This document shows positions 36,349 to 44,420 of a DNA stretch of 64,000 nt, in pieces. The notes beneath the pieces were generated by a model that was not told the origin of the DNA, ran no database searches, and was given only the letters and a program-made list of their open reading frames with translations. The translations under genes were made by a program, and so were the position numbers. The stretch is taken from assembly GCF_938039215.1 (NCBI RefSeq), contig NZ_CALHVI010000031.1:21147-85146 (forward strand), given 5' to 3'. Position 1 is the stretch's first letter. Every line of letters begins with the position of its first letter. Source of the DNA: an uncultured Porphyromonas sp. Its GTDB lineage: Bacteria; Bacteroidota; Bacteroidia; Bacteroidales; Porphyromonadaceae.

Positions 36349-36393
36349 TAAAGCACTCGCCTCGATCCGACTTGGACCGAGGCGAGTGCTTTA
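36349..36393. terminator. bidirectional terminator between ruvC and the OmpA-like gene
   Basis: TAAAGCACTCGCCTCG pairs perfectly with CGAGGCGAGTGCTTTA between convergent genes, with T-rich sequence on both sides. Confidence 0.88.
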
Positions 36394-36412
36394 TTTATAG
36401 GCGAAGTAGAGA

Positions 36413-37084
36413 CTACTTGAGCGTACCGTCCTGAGCGGCCTTCACCATATCCTTGCTAGGAAGGATGTAGACTTCTACACGACGGTTCTCACGACGACCA
36501 GCGGCAGTAGAGTTGTCTGCTACAGGCTCGTGGCTACCCTTACCTTCGACCTTGATACGCGAAGATGCGATGCCCTGGCCAGCGAGGAAGTTACGAACGC
36601 TTTCTGCACGGTTGTAGGAGAGAGGATCGTTGATGCGGTCGTTCCCCGTATTGTCCGTGTGCCCTACGATGAGCAGGTCCGTCTGGCTGTGCTCTGCGAG
36701 GTTAGCAGCGAACTTACGTAGCGTCGTCTGCGAAGCAGCGCTGAGGGAAGAGGAGCTGGTAGCGAAGAGGATACCACTGTCGAAGGTGACACGGATAGCC
36801 TGACCATCGTTGATCGATTCGATCTTGGCATTCTTGACATCCTGCTCCAGTTCCTTCTTCTGCTTATCCATCTTCTTACCGATGAGCGTACCTGCAGTAC
36901 CACCGATGACACCACCGATAGCAGCACCGATAGCAGTGTTACCTGCGACACGACCGATACCAGCACCGATCAGAGCACCTGCACCTGCACCGATACCAGC
37001 ACCCTTGATAGCATTGCTAGCACCACAACTTGATAGGACGAGAGCGCCAGCGAGGAACGCTGCCGCCATTGATTGCTTCTTCAT
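36413..37084 (-). CDS. OmpA-family lipoprotein with glycine zipper
   Basis: A 223-aa protein from the ATG at 37084 (MKKQSM). The extra four codons to 37096 are not needed. Lipobox VLSSC places the lipidated Cys at residue 20. A Gly/Ala-rich zipper segment (about 27-75) is followed by a short coiled charged stretch and a C-terminal OmpA peptidoglycan-binding domain (about 105-215) with VGHTDNTG, NRAESVRNFL and GRRENRRVEV. It probably links the outer membrane to the cell wall. It is convergent with ruvC. Confidence 0.9.
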   Translation of the reverse strand: MKKQSMAAAFLAGALVLSSCGASNAIKGAGIGAGAGALIGAGIGRVAGNTAIGAAIGGVIGGTAGTLIGKKMDKQKKELEQDVKNAKIESINDGQAIRVTFDSGILFATSSSSLSAASQTTLRKFAANLAEHSQTDLLIVGHTDNTGNDRINDPLSYNRAESVRNFLAGQGIASSRIKVEGKGSHEPVADNSTAAGRRENRRVEVYILPSKDMVKAAQDGTLK

Positions 37085-37127
37085 TCTTATATACAATATT
37101 ATGTTGTTTGATAAAGTCTCTTGACTC

Positions 37128-38105
37128 TTAACCTTGACGGCTACTGAAATACTTCATGAACTGGACTCGCTCGAAGAGGCTGGGATCTGACACAGAGCCA
37201 TAGCTCAGACGGCCACGGAGTTCATCGAGGCTCTGGTAGCCGTGCTCGACCATCCAGCGCTGGAGTCCCACAAGGGCTTCCTTGATCGCAGCTGCACCTT
37301 GCTTATAAACGGCGGTACACATCTGCGTAGTATCTGCACCAGCAAGAATAGCCTTCGTCAGCTCCTCCCAAGTATAGACTCCCGTAGACGCTGAGATCTG
37401 CACATCGGGGACTAGACCACGGACGAGCCCCGTGAAGCGCAGGGTCTCGGTGAAGTCACCCGCATGGGAGAAGACTTCACCACCGATGAGCTGTTCACGA
37501 TCCAGATCAATATCGATCTGGTAGGTGCGATTGAAGAGGGTCACCGCCGCGGCCCCTGCTGCACGGAGCTTGTCGACGAGCACGGGGAGGTTCGTATGGT
37601 AGCGGGAGAGCTTGACGATGATAGGAAGCCCCTTGCCGACGAGCGAGGAGACGATGGAGACATAGAGCTCCTCGGCCCTGACTGGATCGAAGTAGAGATC
37701 CGTCTCCAGACGCATAACATTGATCTCCAAGGCATCTGCTCCTGCCTCGTGGATGCGCTCGGCGAACTCCGCCCAGCTCCCTGAAGAGCTACAGTTGATA
37801 CTAGCTATGACGGGGACAGAGAGTTCTTCCTTAGCCTGACGAATCAGCTTCAGATAGCCTTCGATGGCCTCACTGCGGACATAGGAAGAGATGTAATCCT
37901 CTGCCTCGGGATAATCATTCTGTGCGATCAGATGCCCCGTCTGCATGAGGATCTGCTCTTCGAAGAGCGACTTCAGGATGACAGCGCCAGCGCCAGCCTC
38001 GACGAAGGACTTGGTACGCTCGATATTGCGGGTCAAGCCCGAGCTACTGAGGATGATCGGGCTCTGCAAGGTCAGCCCTGCGAAGGAGGTGCGAATATCT
38101 ACCAT
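37128..38105 (-). CDS. dihydroorotate dehydrogenase-like flavoprotein
   Basis: A 325-aa TIM-barrel protein from the ATG at 38105 (MVDIRTSFAGL). An in-frame ATG at 38120 is possible. Seen: SPIILSSSGLTRN, VIASINCSSSGSW, ALEINVM, PIIVKLS and ISASTGVYTWEE, which fit the FMN-binding fold of dihydroorotate dehydrogenases. Bacteroidetes carry this PyrD-like paralogue in addition to a true PyrD, so its substrate is uncertain. A -7 element lies upstream. Confidence 0.82.
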   Translation of the reverse strand: MVDIRTSFAGLTLQSPIILSSSGLTRNIERTKSFVEAGAGAVILKSLFEEQILMQTGHLIAQNDYPEAEDYISSYVRSEAIEGYLKLIRQAKEELSVPVIASINCSSSGSWAEFAERIHEAGADALEINVMRLETDLYFDPVRAEELYVSIVSSLVGKGLPIIVKLSRYHTNLPVLVDKLRAAGAAAVTLFNRTYQIDIDLDREQLIGGEVFSHAGDFTETLRFTGLVRGLVPDVQISASTGVYTWEELTKAILAGADTTQMCTAVYKQGAAAIKEALVGLQRWMVEHGYQSLDELRGRLSYGSVSDPSLFERVQFMKYFSSRQG

Positions 38106-38152
38106 TATCGTGAGTGTCAAATGAGTGAACGAATGGGGAGAAACGTCAAGGC

Positions 38153-38160
38153 AAAGATAT
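38153..38160 (-). promoter_or_regulatory. -7 element TATCTTTG for the dihydroorotate dehydrogenase-like gene
   Basis: The reverse complement reads TATCTTTG, 47 bp before the chosen start. Confidence 0.55.
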
Positions 38161-38228
38161 TACTAATTCTCCAGAGGACACCCTTCTCACCCTACATTCG
38201 CAGCTCTTTATCCCCTAGGGGCGACGGC

Positions 38229-38456
38229 GAAAATCAGCACGCTCGGAGCTGGGGCAAATGTGGGTGAAATTCGGTCGGAGAAGCCTAGAGGTCTCGACCC
38301 GCTCACAGCCCGCTTGTAGAGCGGCTTCTCGAGGGGTCACGGCGGAGCGCTTCGAAGGGGGCATTTCGGACCCTACGGTAGGTCGCCGATAAAACCTACT
38401 GTAGGTCGCCTCGACGACCCACGGTAGGTCGCAGTGACGACCTACCGTAGGTTTCT
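38229..38456. repeat. flanking direct repeat, left copy
   Basis: About 228 bp similar to 42183-42409. The last 132 bp (38325-38456) are identical to 42278-42409, and the rest differs by scattered substitutions. It contains 23-bp-unit repeat element copy 4. Confidence 0.92.
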
Positions 38457-38462
38457 TTTGAG
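38371..38462. repeat. 23-bp-unit palindromic repeat element, copy 4 (4 units)
   Basis: Units start at 38371, 38394, 38417 and 38440, with cores CCCTACGGTAGGT, ACCTACTGTAGGT, ACCCACGGTAGGT and ACCTACCGTAGGT. Units 2-4 are bounded by AAAACCTAC and GTAGGTTT. It lies between divergent genes. Confidence 0.92.
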
Positions 38463-38524
38463 GGGTGCAGGACCACCCTCCTTCCCACTGCCTAGAGTGA
38501 CGGAATAAGTTGGGGGTAAATCAG

Positions 38525-38532
38525 TACCTTTG
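38525..38532 (+). promoter_or_regulatory. -7 element TACCTTTG for the GLPGLI operon
   Basis: TACCTTTG, 49 bp before the GLPGLI gene. The nearest TTG is only 12 bp upstream, so no standard -33 is present. Confidence 0.55.
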
Positions 38533-38581
38533 AAACATCACCAATCAAGATTTAGGAGTCACACCATTCCAACATTTAAAC

Positions 38582-39379
38582 ATGAGAACGCTAAGCATCA
38601 TCATCCTCACGCTCCTCGGCTACTACACACTGACAGCTCAGAGGCAAGACTCGGACAGCATCGCTCACACCCTCCTAGTGGCGAACTACGAATACAGCTG
38701 TCGGAGCACCGACGCTCAGGGTAAGGATCTCACCGTCAGCTACGGACTCACCCTCCAGGTCGGACAGGATCAAGCCTGCACCATGGGACGCAAGCGACAC
38801 GACGGAGAGAAGGATCAGAGCGAACAGCTACTCTATGTCCCCACCACCTGGCAGAACTACCCCAAGGGGCGCATGACCTCCGTCGAGATCATCCCGCCCT
38901 ACCGCTACCTCACCACCGAGGCCATGAAGCAGATCAGCTGGACGGTACTCAGCCAGTACGATTCGATCTGTGGACACTCCTGCCAGAAAGCGACGGGCGA
39001 ATACGCAGGTCTCAAATGGGAGGCTTGGTTCGCCGAGAGCCTACCTACCCGCTTCGGACCTTGGCGGCTCGGTGGACTACCTGGACTGATCCTTCGAGCC
39101 ACATCGGAGGATGGTATCCACCGCTTCGAATGCCAGGGCGTAGAGGCAGTGAAGGAGGCTATCCGCTACAGCACACCAGAGGGAGCTGTGAAGTGCGCAC
39201 GGAGCAAGTTCGTTGAGCTACGCAATCGCCTCTTCACCAATCCCAACTATCTGAGCAAACCCTACTACTATATCAAGCCCGACGAGATCAGTAGTATGAC
39301 CGTCATGAACGGCACGATGACGCTGGGGGATGTCCCAGTCAACATGAAGCCGGCGAAGTTCCAGCCCCTAGACTACTAA
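38582..39379 (+). CDS. GLPGLI family secreted protein
   Basis: A 265-aa protein with a signal peptide (about 1-19) and the family signature LGGLPGLILRA near residue 163-173, followed by a short beta-rich C-terminus. GLPGLI proteins are exported Bacteroidetes proteins of unknown function that commonly sit next to an outer-membrane receptor-like protein, as here (6-bp gap). The pair lies between two near-identical repeats. No catalytic residues can be assigned. Confidence 0.87.
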   Translation: MRTLSIIILTLLGYYTLTAQRQDSDSIAHTLLVANYEYSCRSTDAQGKDLTVSYGLTLQVGQDQACTMGRKRHDGEKDQSEQLLYVPTTWQNYPKGRMTSVEIIPPYRYLTTEAMKQISWTVLSQYDSICGHSCQKATGEYAGLKWEAWFAESLPTRFGPWRLGGLPGLILRATSEDGIHRFECQGVEAVKEAIRYSTPEGAVKCARSKFVELRNRLFTNPNYLSKPYYYIKPDEISSMTVMNGTMTLGDVPVNMKPAKFQPLDY

Positions 39380-39385
39380 ACCCTC

Positions 39386-42028
39386 ATGTGTCGGCGCCTT
39401 CTGCTCCTCGTCACCCTCGTCCTGAGCTTCGCCTCCGTCGGAGCTCAGACTCAGACGGTGACCCTCAGCGGTCAGCTACGCTCGGGCACGGAGCCTGTAG
39501 CGGGTGCCGTGCTAGCCCTGCTACAGCCCTCCGACTCCAGCCTCCTGACCTACACCATCTCCGACAGCGAAGGGCGCTACCGACTCCAGCTAGAGACTTC
39601 GCTCCCCGCTCTGGTGCTTCGTGTCAGGAGCCTAGGCTTCAAGCGTCGGCTACTTCACCTCAAGGCCCAGTCCCAGACACTTGACCTCAACCTCGAGCAC
39701 GAAGAGCGCCTCCTGCGTGAAGTCATCGTGAAAGCTCAGAAGCTCTGGGCACAGCGGGATACCCTCAACTACCTGGTCTCGGCCTACACCCTACAGCAGG
39801 ATCGCACCATAGGCGACGTGCTGCAGCGCCTGCCCGGCATCACGATCGAGGACAACAAGGTCATCAAGTACCAAGGCCTCCCCATCAACCGCTTCTACAT
39901 CGAGGGCCTAGACCTACTACGTGGACGCTACGGCCTCGCCACCCAAGGGATTAGGGCGCAGGACATCTCCACCGTACAGGTACTGGAGCACCACCAGCCT
40001 GTGCGTGCCCTAGAGGACCAACAGAGCACCCAGCAGGCGGCCATCAACCTCAAGCTCACGGACAAAGCCAAGGGAATATGGTCCAAGGCTCTTCGCCTCG
40101 GTGCAGGAAGCTACGCTCCAGGTCCGCTGTGGGATGCCTCGCTTCAAGCCATGCACTTCGGGAAGAAGCGACAGCACCTCCTCCGCTACAGCAGTGACAA
40201 TCTAGGGCAGGAGTTCGACGATGCCGTAGCGCACTATGGAGGCTTCACCTCTGAGGACATCCGTCTGCTCAGCCTCGTAGTGCATGGCCGCCCTCCTGTA
40301 GGGAATGGGCTCTTCGGCTACCGTCATAGAGCTAACCTCAGCACGCTCACCCGACTCGCCGACAGCGCAAGTCTCAGCTACAATCTCCACTACCGCCATC
40401 AGCTAGCCTACGGGAGCTCCTTCGCCAAGACCACCTACCTCCTCCCCGAGGGGGCTCAGCTACAGCTCACCGAGGACATCAGTGACCGCACACGGAGTCA
40501 CGCCGCAGAGCTACAGCTAAACTACGAGAAGAACCACACGCAGAGCTTCTTCAGCTCCACCTTCTTCCTCTCGGGAGCGTGGGACGAAGGGCATGGGGAG
40601 ATCCACTCCACAAGTATCAGAAATCCTCTCGTCGTAGGAGCAGGCTCCAAGAGGACACAGAGCCTACAGACACTCCGCTACCGATCACTCCGCCTGAACA
40701 ACCGCACCCGCTGGGTGCACCGAACGGCTGGGGGAGCGGGCTTCGAATGGAGCTCTACCAATAGCCTCAGCTATACCCCACAAGCCCTCAGCCTCGAGGG
40801 GACCAAGATAGCTCGGCAGGAGCTAGGAGTCAGCTCCTACTCCTCGGTCAATCGATTCGAACTTCTAGGCAAGGTCAAGTCCCGACGCTGGACGCTCTCG
40901 GCCACGGGCCACCTGGATGCCACCTATACGACCCTTCACTCCCAGCTCACCCACCCCGATATCCATCGGACTACTCAGGGTAAGCTCAGCCACCTACACT
41001 CGCGCCTAGCCTTTGGTCCCGTGGCACGCTACAGCCATGGAGCACTTCAGGGGACGCTCACCCTCCCTCTAGCGCTCAGCTACACCGCTCTAGACAATAT
41101 GCCCATCCTAGGAGAGAGCAATGATGCCCAGCGCCTTCGCTTCTACCTCCAGCCCTCCCTCTCCCTAGTCTGGAAGGCCAGTGACAGCTATAGTCTCCAG
41201 GCAAATGCCAGCTACAGCTCCAGCGAGACTCCCTGGCATCAGCTCCTCTCTGCGACCGTGATGCAGAACTATCGTAGCCTGTCCCGCTACCGAGCGACCC
41301 TCCACGATAGTCCTACCGTGAACGCTGATGCACGGCTCTCCTACCGAGATCTCTTCAGTCGGATCTTCGCCCACATCGGAGCGGCATGGCACCACTCATG
41401 GAGTGACATCGCCTACGGCACGACCCTCGATGACGAGGGGCAGAGTTTCCTCGAGGCGACCTACATGCCCCACCACAGCGAGCGCTACACCCTCTCCGCC
41501 TACGGCCGTAAGGACATCGACTGGCAGACGATGCAGCTGGTGCTCTCGGCTTCGCTCTCCCAAAGCGATCAAGAGCTACTCCGTCAGGGAGATCGCATGA
41601 ACTACCGAGCCCTAAGCTACAGCCTACTGGGCTCCCTAGGACTGGATCTCATCCGAGGCTACCGCCTGGAGTATGACGTCCGCTTTCAGGGACTAAGCTC
41701 GCATCTCGCTGGGCGAGAACTGAGAAGCAACGAACTGAATCAACGCCTCCAGCTCTCCCTCGACTTCCTCCCCACTCGCCTGCAGGGTAAGCTCCACGCC
41801 AAGCACTGCCATAATAATGGTGCCTACCTTGGTCGGCGAGACTTCCTCTTCCTCGGGGCAAGCCTGAGCTACAAACCTTCTAAACAAGTAGAACTCGTCC
41901 TCGACGGCGACAACCTCAGCGACATACGTAGCTACTCCATCCGCCGTCTGGAGGAACTAGAGGAATACTGGACCACCTACCACCTACGTCCACGCTCGCT
42001 CGTCCTATCCCTGCGCCTCTCCCTCTAG
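39386..42028 (+). CDS. outer-membrane TonB-dependent receptor-like protein with carboxypeptidase-like N-terminal domain
   Basis: An 880-aa protein. The order is signal peptide (about 1-21), a carboxypeptidase-regulatory-like beta-sandwich (about 25-105, with GAVLALL, SDSEGRYRL and VRSLGFKR), a plug-like domain (about 115-215, with VLQRLPGITIE and FYIEGLDLL), then a large beta-barrel with many alternating Tyr/Ser strands to the C-terminus. No TonB box is obvious. It is the usual partner of GLPGLI proteins; the substrate is unknown and could be a peptide or glycan. It is followed by a terminator. Confidence 0.85.
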   Translation: MCRRLLLLVTLVLSFASVGAQTQTVTLSGQLRSGTEPVAGAVLALLQPSDSSLLTYTISDSEGRYRLQLETSLPALVLRVRSLGFKRRLLHLKAQSQTLDLNLEHEERLLREVIVKAQKLWAQRDTLNYLVSAYTLQQDRTIGDVLQRLPGITIEDNKVIKYQGLPINRFYIEGLDLLRGRYGLATQGIRAQDISTVQVLEHHQPVRALEDQQSTQQAAINLKLTDKAKGIWSKALRLGAGSYAPGPLWDASLQAMHFGKKRQHLLRYSSDNLGQEFDDAVAHYGGFTSEDIRLLSLVVHGRPPVGNGLFGYRHRANLSTLTRLADSASLSYNLHYRHQLAYGSSFAKTTYLLPEGAQLQLTEDISDRTRSHAAELQLNYEKNHTQSFFSSTFFLSGAWDEGHGEIHSTSIRNPLVVGAGSKRTQSLQTLRYRSLRLNNRTRWVHRTAGGAGFEWSSTNSLSYTPQALSLEGTKIARQELGVSSYSSVNRFELLGKVKSRRWTLSATGHLDATYTTLHSQLTHPDIHRTTQGKLSHLHSRLAFGPVARYSHGALQGTLTLPLALSYTALDNMPILGESNDAQRLRFYLQPSLSLVWKASDSYSLQANASYSSSETPWHQLLSATVMQNYRSLSRYRATLHDSPTVNADARLSYRDLFSRIFAHIGAAWHHSWSDIAYGTTLDDEGQSFLEATYMPHHSERYTLSAYGRKDIDWQTMQLVLSASLSQSDQELLRQGDRMNYRALSYSLLGSLGLDLIRGYRLEYDVRFQGLSSHLAGRELRSNELNQRLQLSLDFLPTRLQGKLHAKHCHNNGAYLGRRDFLFLGASLSYKPSKQVELVLDGDNLSDIRSYSIRRLEELEEYWTTYHLRPRSLVLSLRLSL

Positions 42029-42122
42029 GGGCGGGAGGCCAGCAGGAGCACGACACGCTAGCTCCGTATTATGTAGTGGCGACGCTCACGACACGTCCCA
42101 AGCACAACCCCCTTCAGACCTT

Positions 42123-42158
42123 ACAGCCAGAGCTTTGGGAAGCTCTGGCTGTTTCTTT
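42123..42158 (+). terminator. terminator after the GLPGLI/receptor pair
   Basis: ACAGCCAGAGCTT pairs with AAGCTCTGGCTGT, followed by TTCTTTCT. Confidence 0.85.
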
Positions 42159-42182
42159 CTCGCCACGAGCATCCTTAGGAAC

Positions 42183-42409
42183 AAAATCGGCGCGTGTGGA
42201 GCAGGAGTAAAGATGGGGGAAATTCGATCGGAAAAGCCCAGAGGTCTCGACCTGCCGACATCCCGCCTGTAGAAGGACTTCTCGAGGGGTCACGGCGGAG
42301 CGCTTCGAAGGGGGCATTTCGGACCCTACGGTAGGTCGCCGATAAAACCTACTGTAGGTCGCCTCGACGACCCACGGTAGGTCGCAGTGACGACCTACCG
42401 TAGGTTTCT
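42183..42409. repeat. flanking direct repeat, right copy
   Basis: Second copy of the sequence at 38229-38456, in the same orientation, with 132 bp identical (42278-42409). The distance between the identical parts is 3,953 bp. Confidence 0.92.
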
Positions 42410-42415
42410 AAAGCC
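42324..42415. repeat. 23-bp-unit palindromic repeat element, copy 5 (4 units)
   Basis: Units start at 42324, 42347, 42370 and 42393, identical to copy 4 except in the last bases outside the repeat. Confidence 0.92.
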
Positions 42416-42871
42416 ACCATTAAGAAGTCCATGAAAGACCCTCCGAGGAAGAAGCATCCAGGCTGTTTATTCTCCGCCAACTCATCCTCCTCAAACTCCA
42501 CCCCGATCAAAGCAACATCAATAAAGAAGATCCGCTTATCATGTCCCAAGGTCAATCATGGGAAGGCTGATTAAACCTTGACCCTCCTCTGTGATCAAAA
42601 GGAGTGAGAAGCTATAAGCAAATCAAGCATAGGGGCTGACAGCTAGAGGCTAGGACACTCAAAAACAAAGACATAGACGATCCACTCAATACAAGCCCCA
42701 CCAAGTAGCCACAACAGCCCCTAGATACGAACTGTTATATCCATATATCCAGCCGACATATTCGGCATATATCTTCGAGCAGATGCCCTGCTCTTTCCAG
42801 CCACAAACAGCTGGACTACAACAGCTTTAACAAGCTTATAAAACGAGTGAACAACTACGGAGAAAAAAAAC
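42416..42871. other. intergenic stretch without convincing gene
   Basis: An AT-richer stretch of about 450 bp before the NYN gene. A 68-codon minus-strand frame at 42349-42555 runs through the repeat and is not convincing. No known RNA is recognised. Confidence 0.4.
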
Positions 42872-42879
42872 TAACTTTG
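42872..42879 (+). promoter_or_regulatory. -7 element TAACTTTG for the NYN-domain gene
   Basis: A consensus TAnnTTTG 43 bp before the start. Confidence 0.6.
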
Positions 42880-42922
42880 TAGTGAACGCTATTTTCTGTT
42901 GATTATTATAATGGATTGAATT

Positions 42923-44098
42923 ATGCTTAAAGAAAAAAAATCACACCTGACTAGAATAGGTGTCTTCTACGACGGCAACTACTTCTGGCATGTCAGCACT
43001 TTTTACTATCAGTATCACGAGCGAAAAAGCCGCCTCAGCGTAGGAGGACTACACCGCTTCCTCAAATATCAAATTGCCCAACTTGAGGGGACTTCGCCTG
43101 AACTCTGCAAGATCGTCGATGCTCATTACTTCCGAGGTCGACTCACAGCCCCAGAAGCGGCCAAAGCTGCAGGAGACGTACTCTACTACGAACGACTCTT
43201 TGATGATGTGCTCAACTCTGAGGGGGTGACGATGCACCATCTTCCCCTCTCTCGTGCTGGCAAGGGGAACAAGAAAAAGGAGAAGGGTGTGGATGTCCTC
43301 TTTGCTCTAGAAGCCTACGAGCGAGCCCTGCAGCACGAGTTTGATATCGTCGTACTCATCGCTGCCGATGGTGACTACATCCCTCTTGTTCGCAAGCTCC
43401 ATGCTTTGGGCACCCGTGTGATGGTCCTCGGCTGGGATCTGGAGCACGAGGGAGAAGCTCGTCGGGAACCAACGACGACCTACACCTCCTTCGACCTCCT
43501 CGAAGAGGCAACTTATCCCATCATGATGAACGAGCTCATCGACAGCAGAGCCTATCGAAGCGACCCCATCATCAATGGACTCTTTGTCAACAAGGGGGTA
43601 AGCGAAGAGCGCAACCGAGAGGTCAAGGGACGACCTTATCAAGCCCCCACGGCGCACGCCCGCACCATCGACCCTGCATCTGTTGCTCGCCTCCGAGATG
43701 ATGAGCTCCCACCTGCCGAGCAGGATCAGCCTACTCCCGAAGAAGAGAAGCCACGACTGGCCAAAGCTCCCGAGCCCGAGATCACCCTATCTGTGAAGGA
43801 TTCGATCGAAGCCCCCGAAGTCAAGATCATCGGACATATCGACCTCCCCGAAGAGAAACATACGATCGTCATCGGCGAAGAGCTCCCCTCAGGCTTCATC
43901 AGAGGGCAGATCAACACCCTCAAGGCAGGCTTCGGATTCATCGATGTCGGAGTGAAGGAGAATGCCTTCTTCCACTACAAGAGTCTCAACGGGGTGAACT
44001 TCAATGACCTCCTCGTCGGAGACTTTGTCGAAGTTCACTTGAACCGCAATGAAAAGGGGCAACTCGTCGCCTCAGATGTCACCCTGCTCAGCGAGTAA
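42923..44098 (+). CDS. NYN-domain (PIN-like) ribonuclease with C-terminal cold-shock-like domain
   Basis: A 391-aa protein. The NYN/LabA-type nuclease domain (about 8-185) shows the acidic active-site residues in VFYDGNYF, KGVDVLFALEAY and IAADGDYIPLVRKL. A charged Pro/Glu-rich linker (about 230-320) leads to a C-terminal cold-shock/S1-like RNA-binding domain (about 327-391, with GQINTLKAGFGFIDV and NAFFHYKSL). Inference: a metal-dependent RNase targeted to structured or single-stranded RNA. The nuclease-plus-cold-shock architecture is coherent but substrates are unknown. It has its own promoter and terminator. Confidence 0.85.
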   Translation: MLKEKKSHLTRIGVFYDGNYFWHVSTFYYQYHERKSRLSVGGLHRFLKYQIAQLEGTSPELCKIVDAHYFRGRLTAPEAAKAAGDVLYYERLFDDVLNSEGVTMHHLPLSRAGKGNKKKEKGVDVLFALEAYERALQHEFDIVVLIAADGDYIPLVRKLHALGTRVMVLGWDLEHEGEARREPTTTYTSFDLLEEATYPIMMNELIDSRAYRSDPIINGLFVNKGVSEERNREVKGRPYQAPTAHARTIDPASVARLRDDELPPAEQDQPTPEEEKPRLAKAPEPEITLSVKDSIEAPEVKIIGHIDLPEEKHTIVIGEELPSGFIRGQINTLKAGFGFIDVGVKENAFFHYKSLNGVNFNDLLVGDFVEVHLNRNEKGQLVASDVTLLSE

Positions 44099-44128
44099 GT
44101 AGGGCTCAATCTACTTCTTAAAATATTT

Positions 44129-44176
44129 AGCCCTGCCCAGAACCCTCCCAAGGGAGCTCTGGGCAGGGCTTTTTTA
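44129..44176 (+). terminator. terminator after the NYN gene
   Basis: AGCCCTGCCCAGA pairs with CTGGGCAGGGCT and is followed by six T. A textbook Rho-independent terminator. Confidence 0.92.
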
Positions 44177-44262
44177 GCTACCCTCATAGTACGACCTACA
44201 CCTTACCCCTGCTTGGATCAGAGGGTTAGCTTGCATACGCTTCGCAACGCACCCTCGCTGAG

Positions 44263-44294
44263 TTTGCGTCTTTCTCTGTGATTGCATACATTTG
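44263..44294 (+). promoter_or_regulatory. promoter of the rnf operon
   Basis: TTTG (44263-44266), a 20-bp spacer and TACATTTG (44287-44294): an exact Bacteroides-type promoter, 127 bp before the first gene. Confidence 0.85.
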
Positions 44295-44309
44295 CTCATG
44301 TGAATAGGA

Positions 44310-44397
44310 TGGATCTGGTGCTACCGCTTCTCACCCCTCTCCCTGCGAGAGATCCACAAGGAGAGCACCGATGAAATTGGGTCGATAACTACGACCC
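44310..44397 (+). promoter_or_regulatory. structured leader of the rnf operon (possible pseudoknot)
   Basis: TGGATCT (44310-44316) pairs with AGATCCA (44350-44356), and GGTGCT (44317-44322) pairs with AGCACC (44364-44369). The interleaved order gives an H-type pseudoknot or two alternative stems. A further hairpin GGGTCG-N7-CGACCC (44379-44397) ends 23 nt before the start codon. No known riboswitch is recognised. Confidence 0.45.
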
Positions 44398-44420
44398 CTC
44401 ACCCATTAGCACTTCACCAC

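Noticed and set aside
38229..42409. insertion sequence or composite transposon around the GLPGLI pair
   Set aside because: The flanking repeats encode no transposase, and no target-site duplication could be identified by eye; recombination between repeats is the simpler reading.
9087..42415. CRISPR array reading of the 23-bp repeat elements
   Set aside because: Core repeats are only about 13 bp and spacers about 10 bp, far below CRISPR sizes. There are four or five units per locus, cores vary, and no cas genes are present.
42349..42555. 68-codon minus-strand frame after the receptor gene
   Set aside because: Its 3' part is repeat element copy 5, and no promoter or ribosome-binding signal is visible.
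44295..44420. FMN riboswitch in the rnf leader
   Set aside because: The conserved RFN-element sequences are absent; only generic stems are seen.
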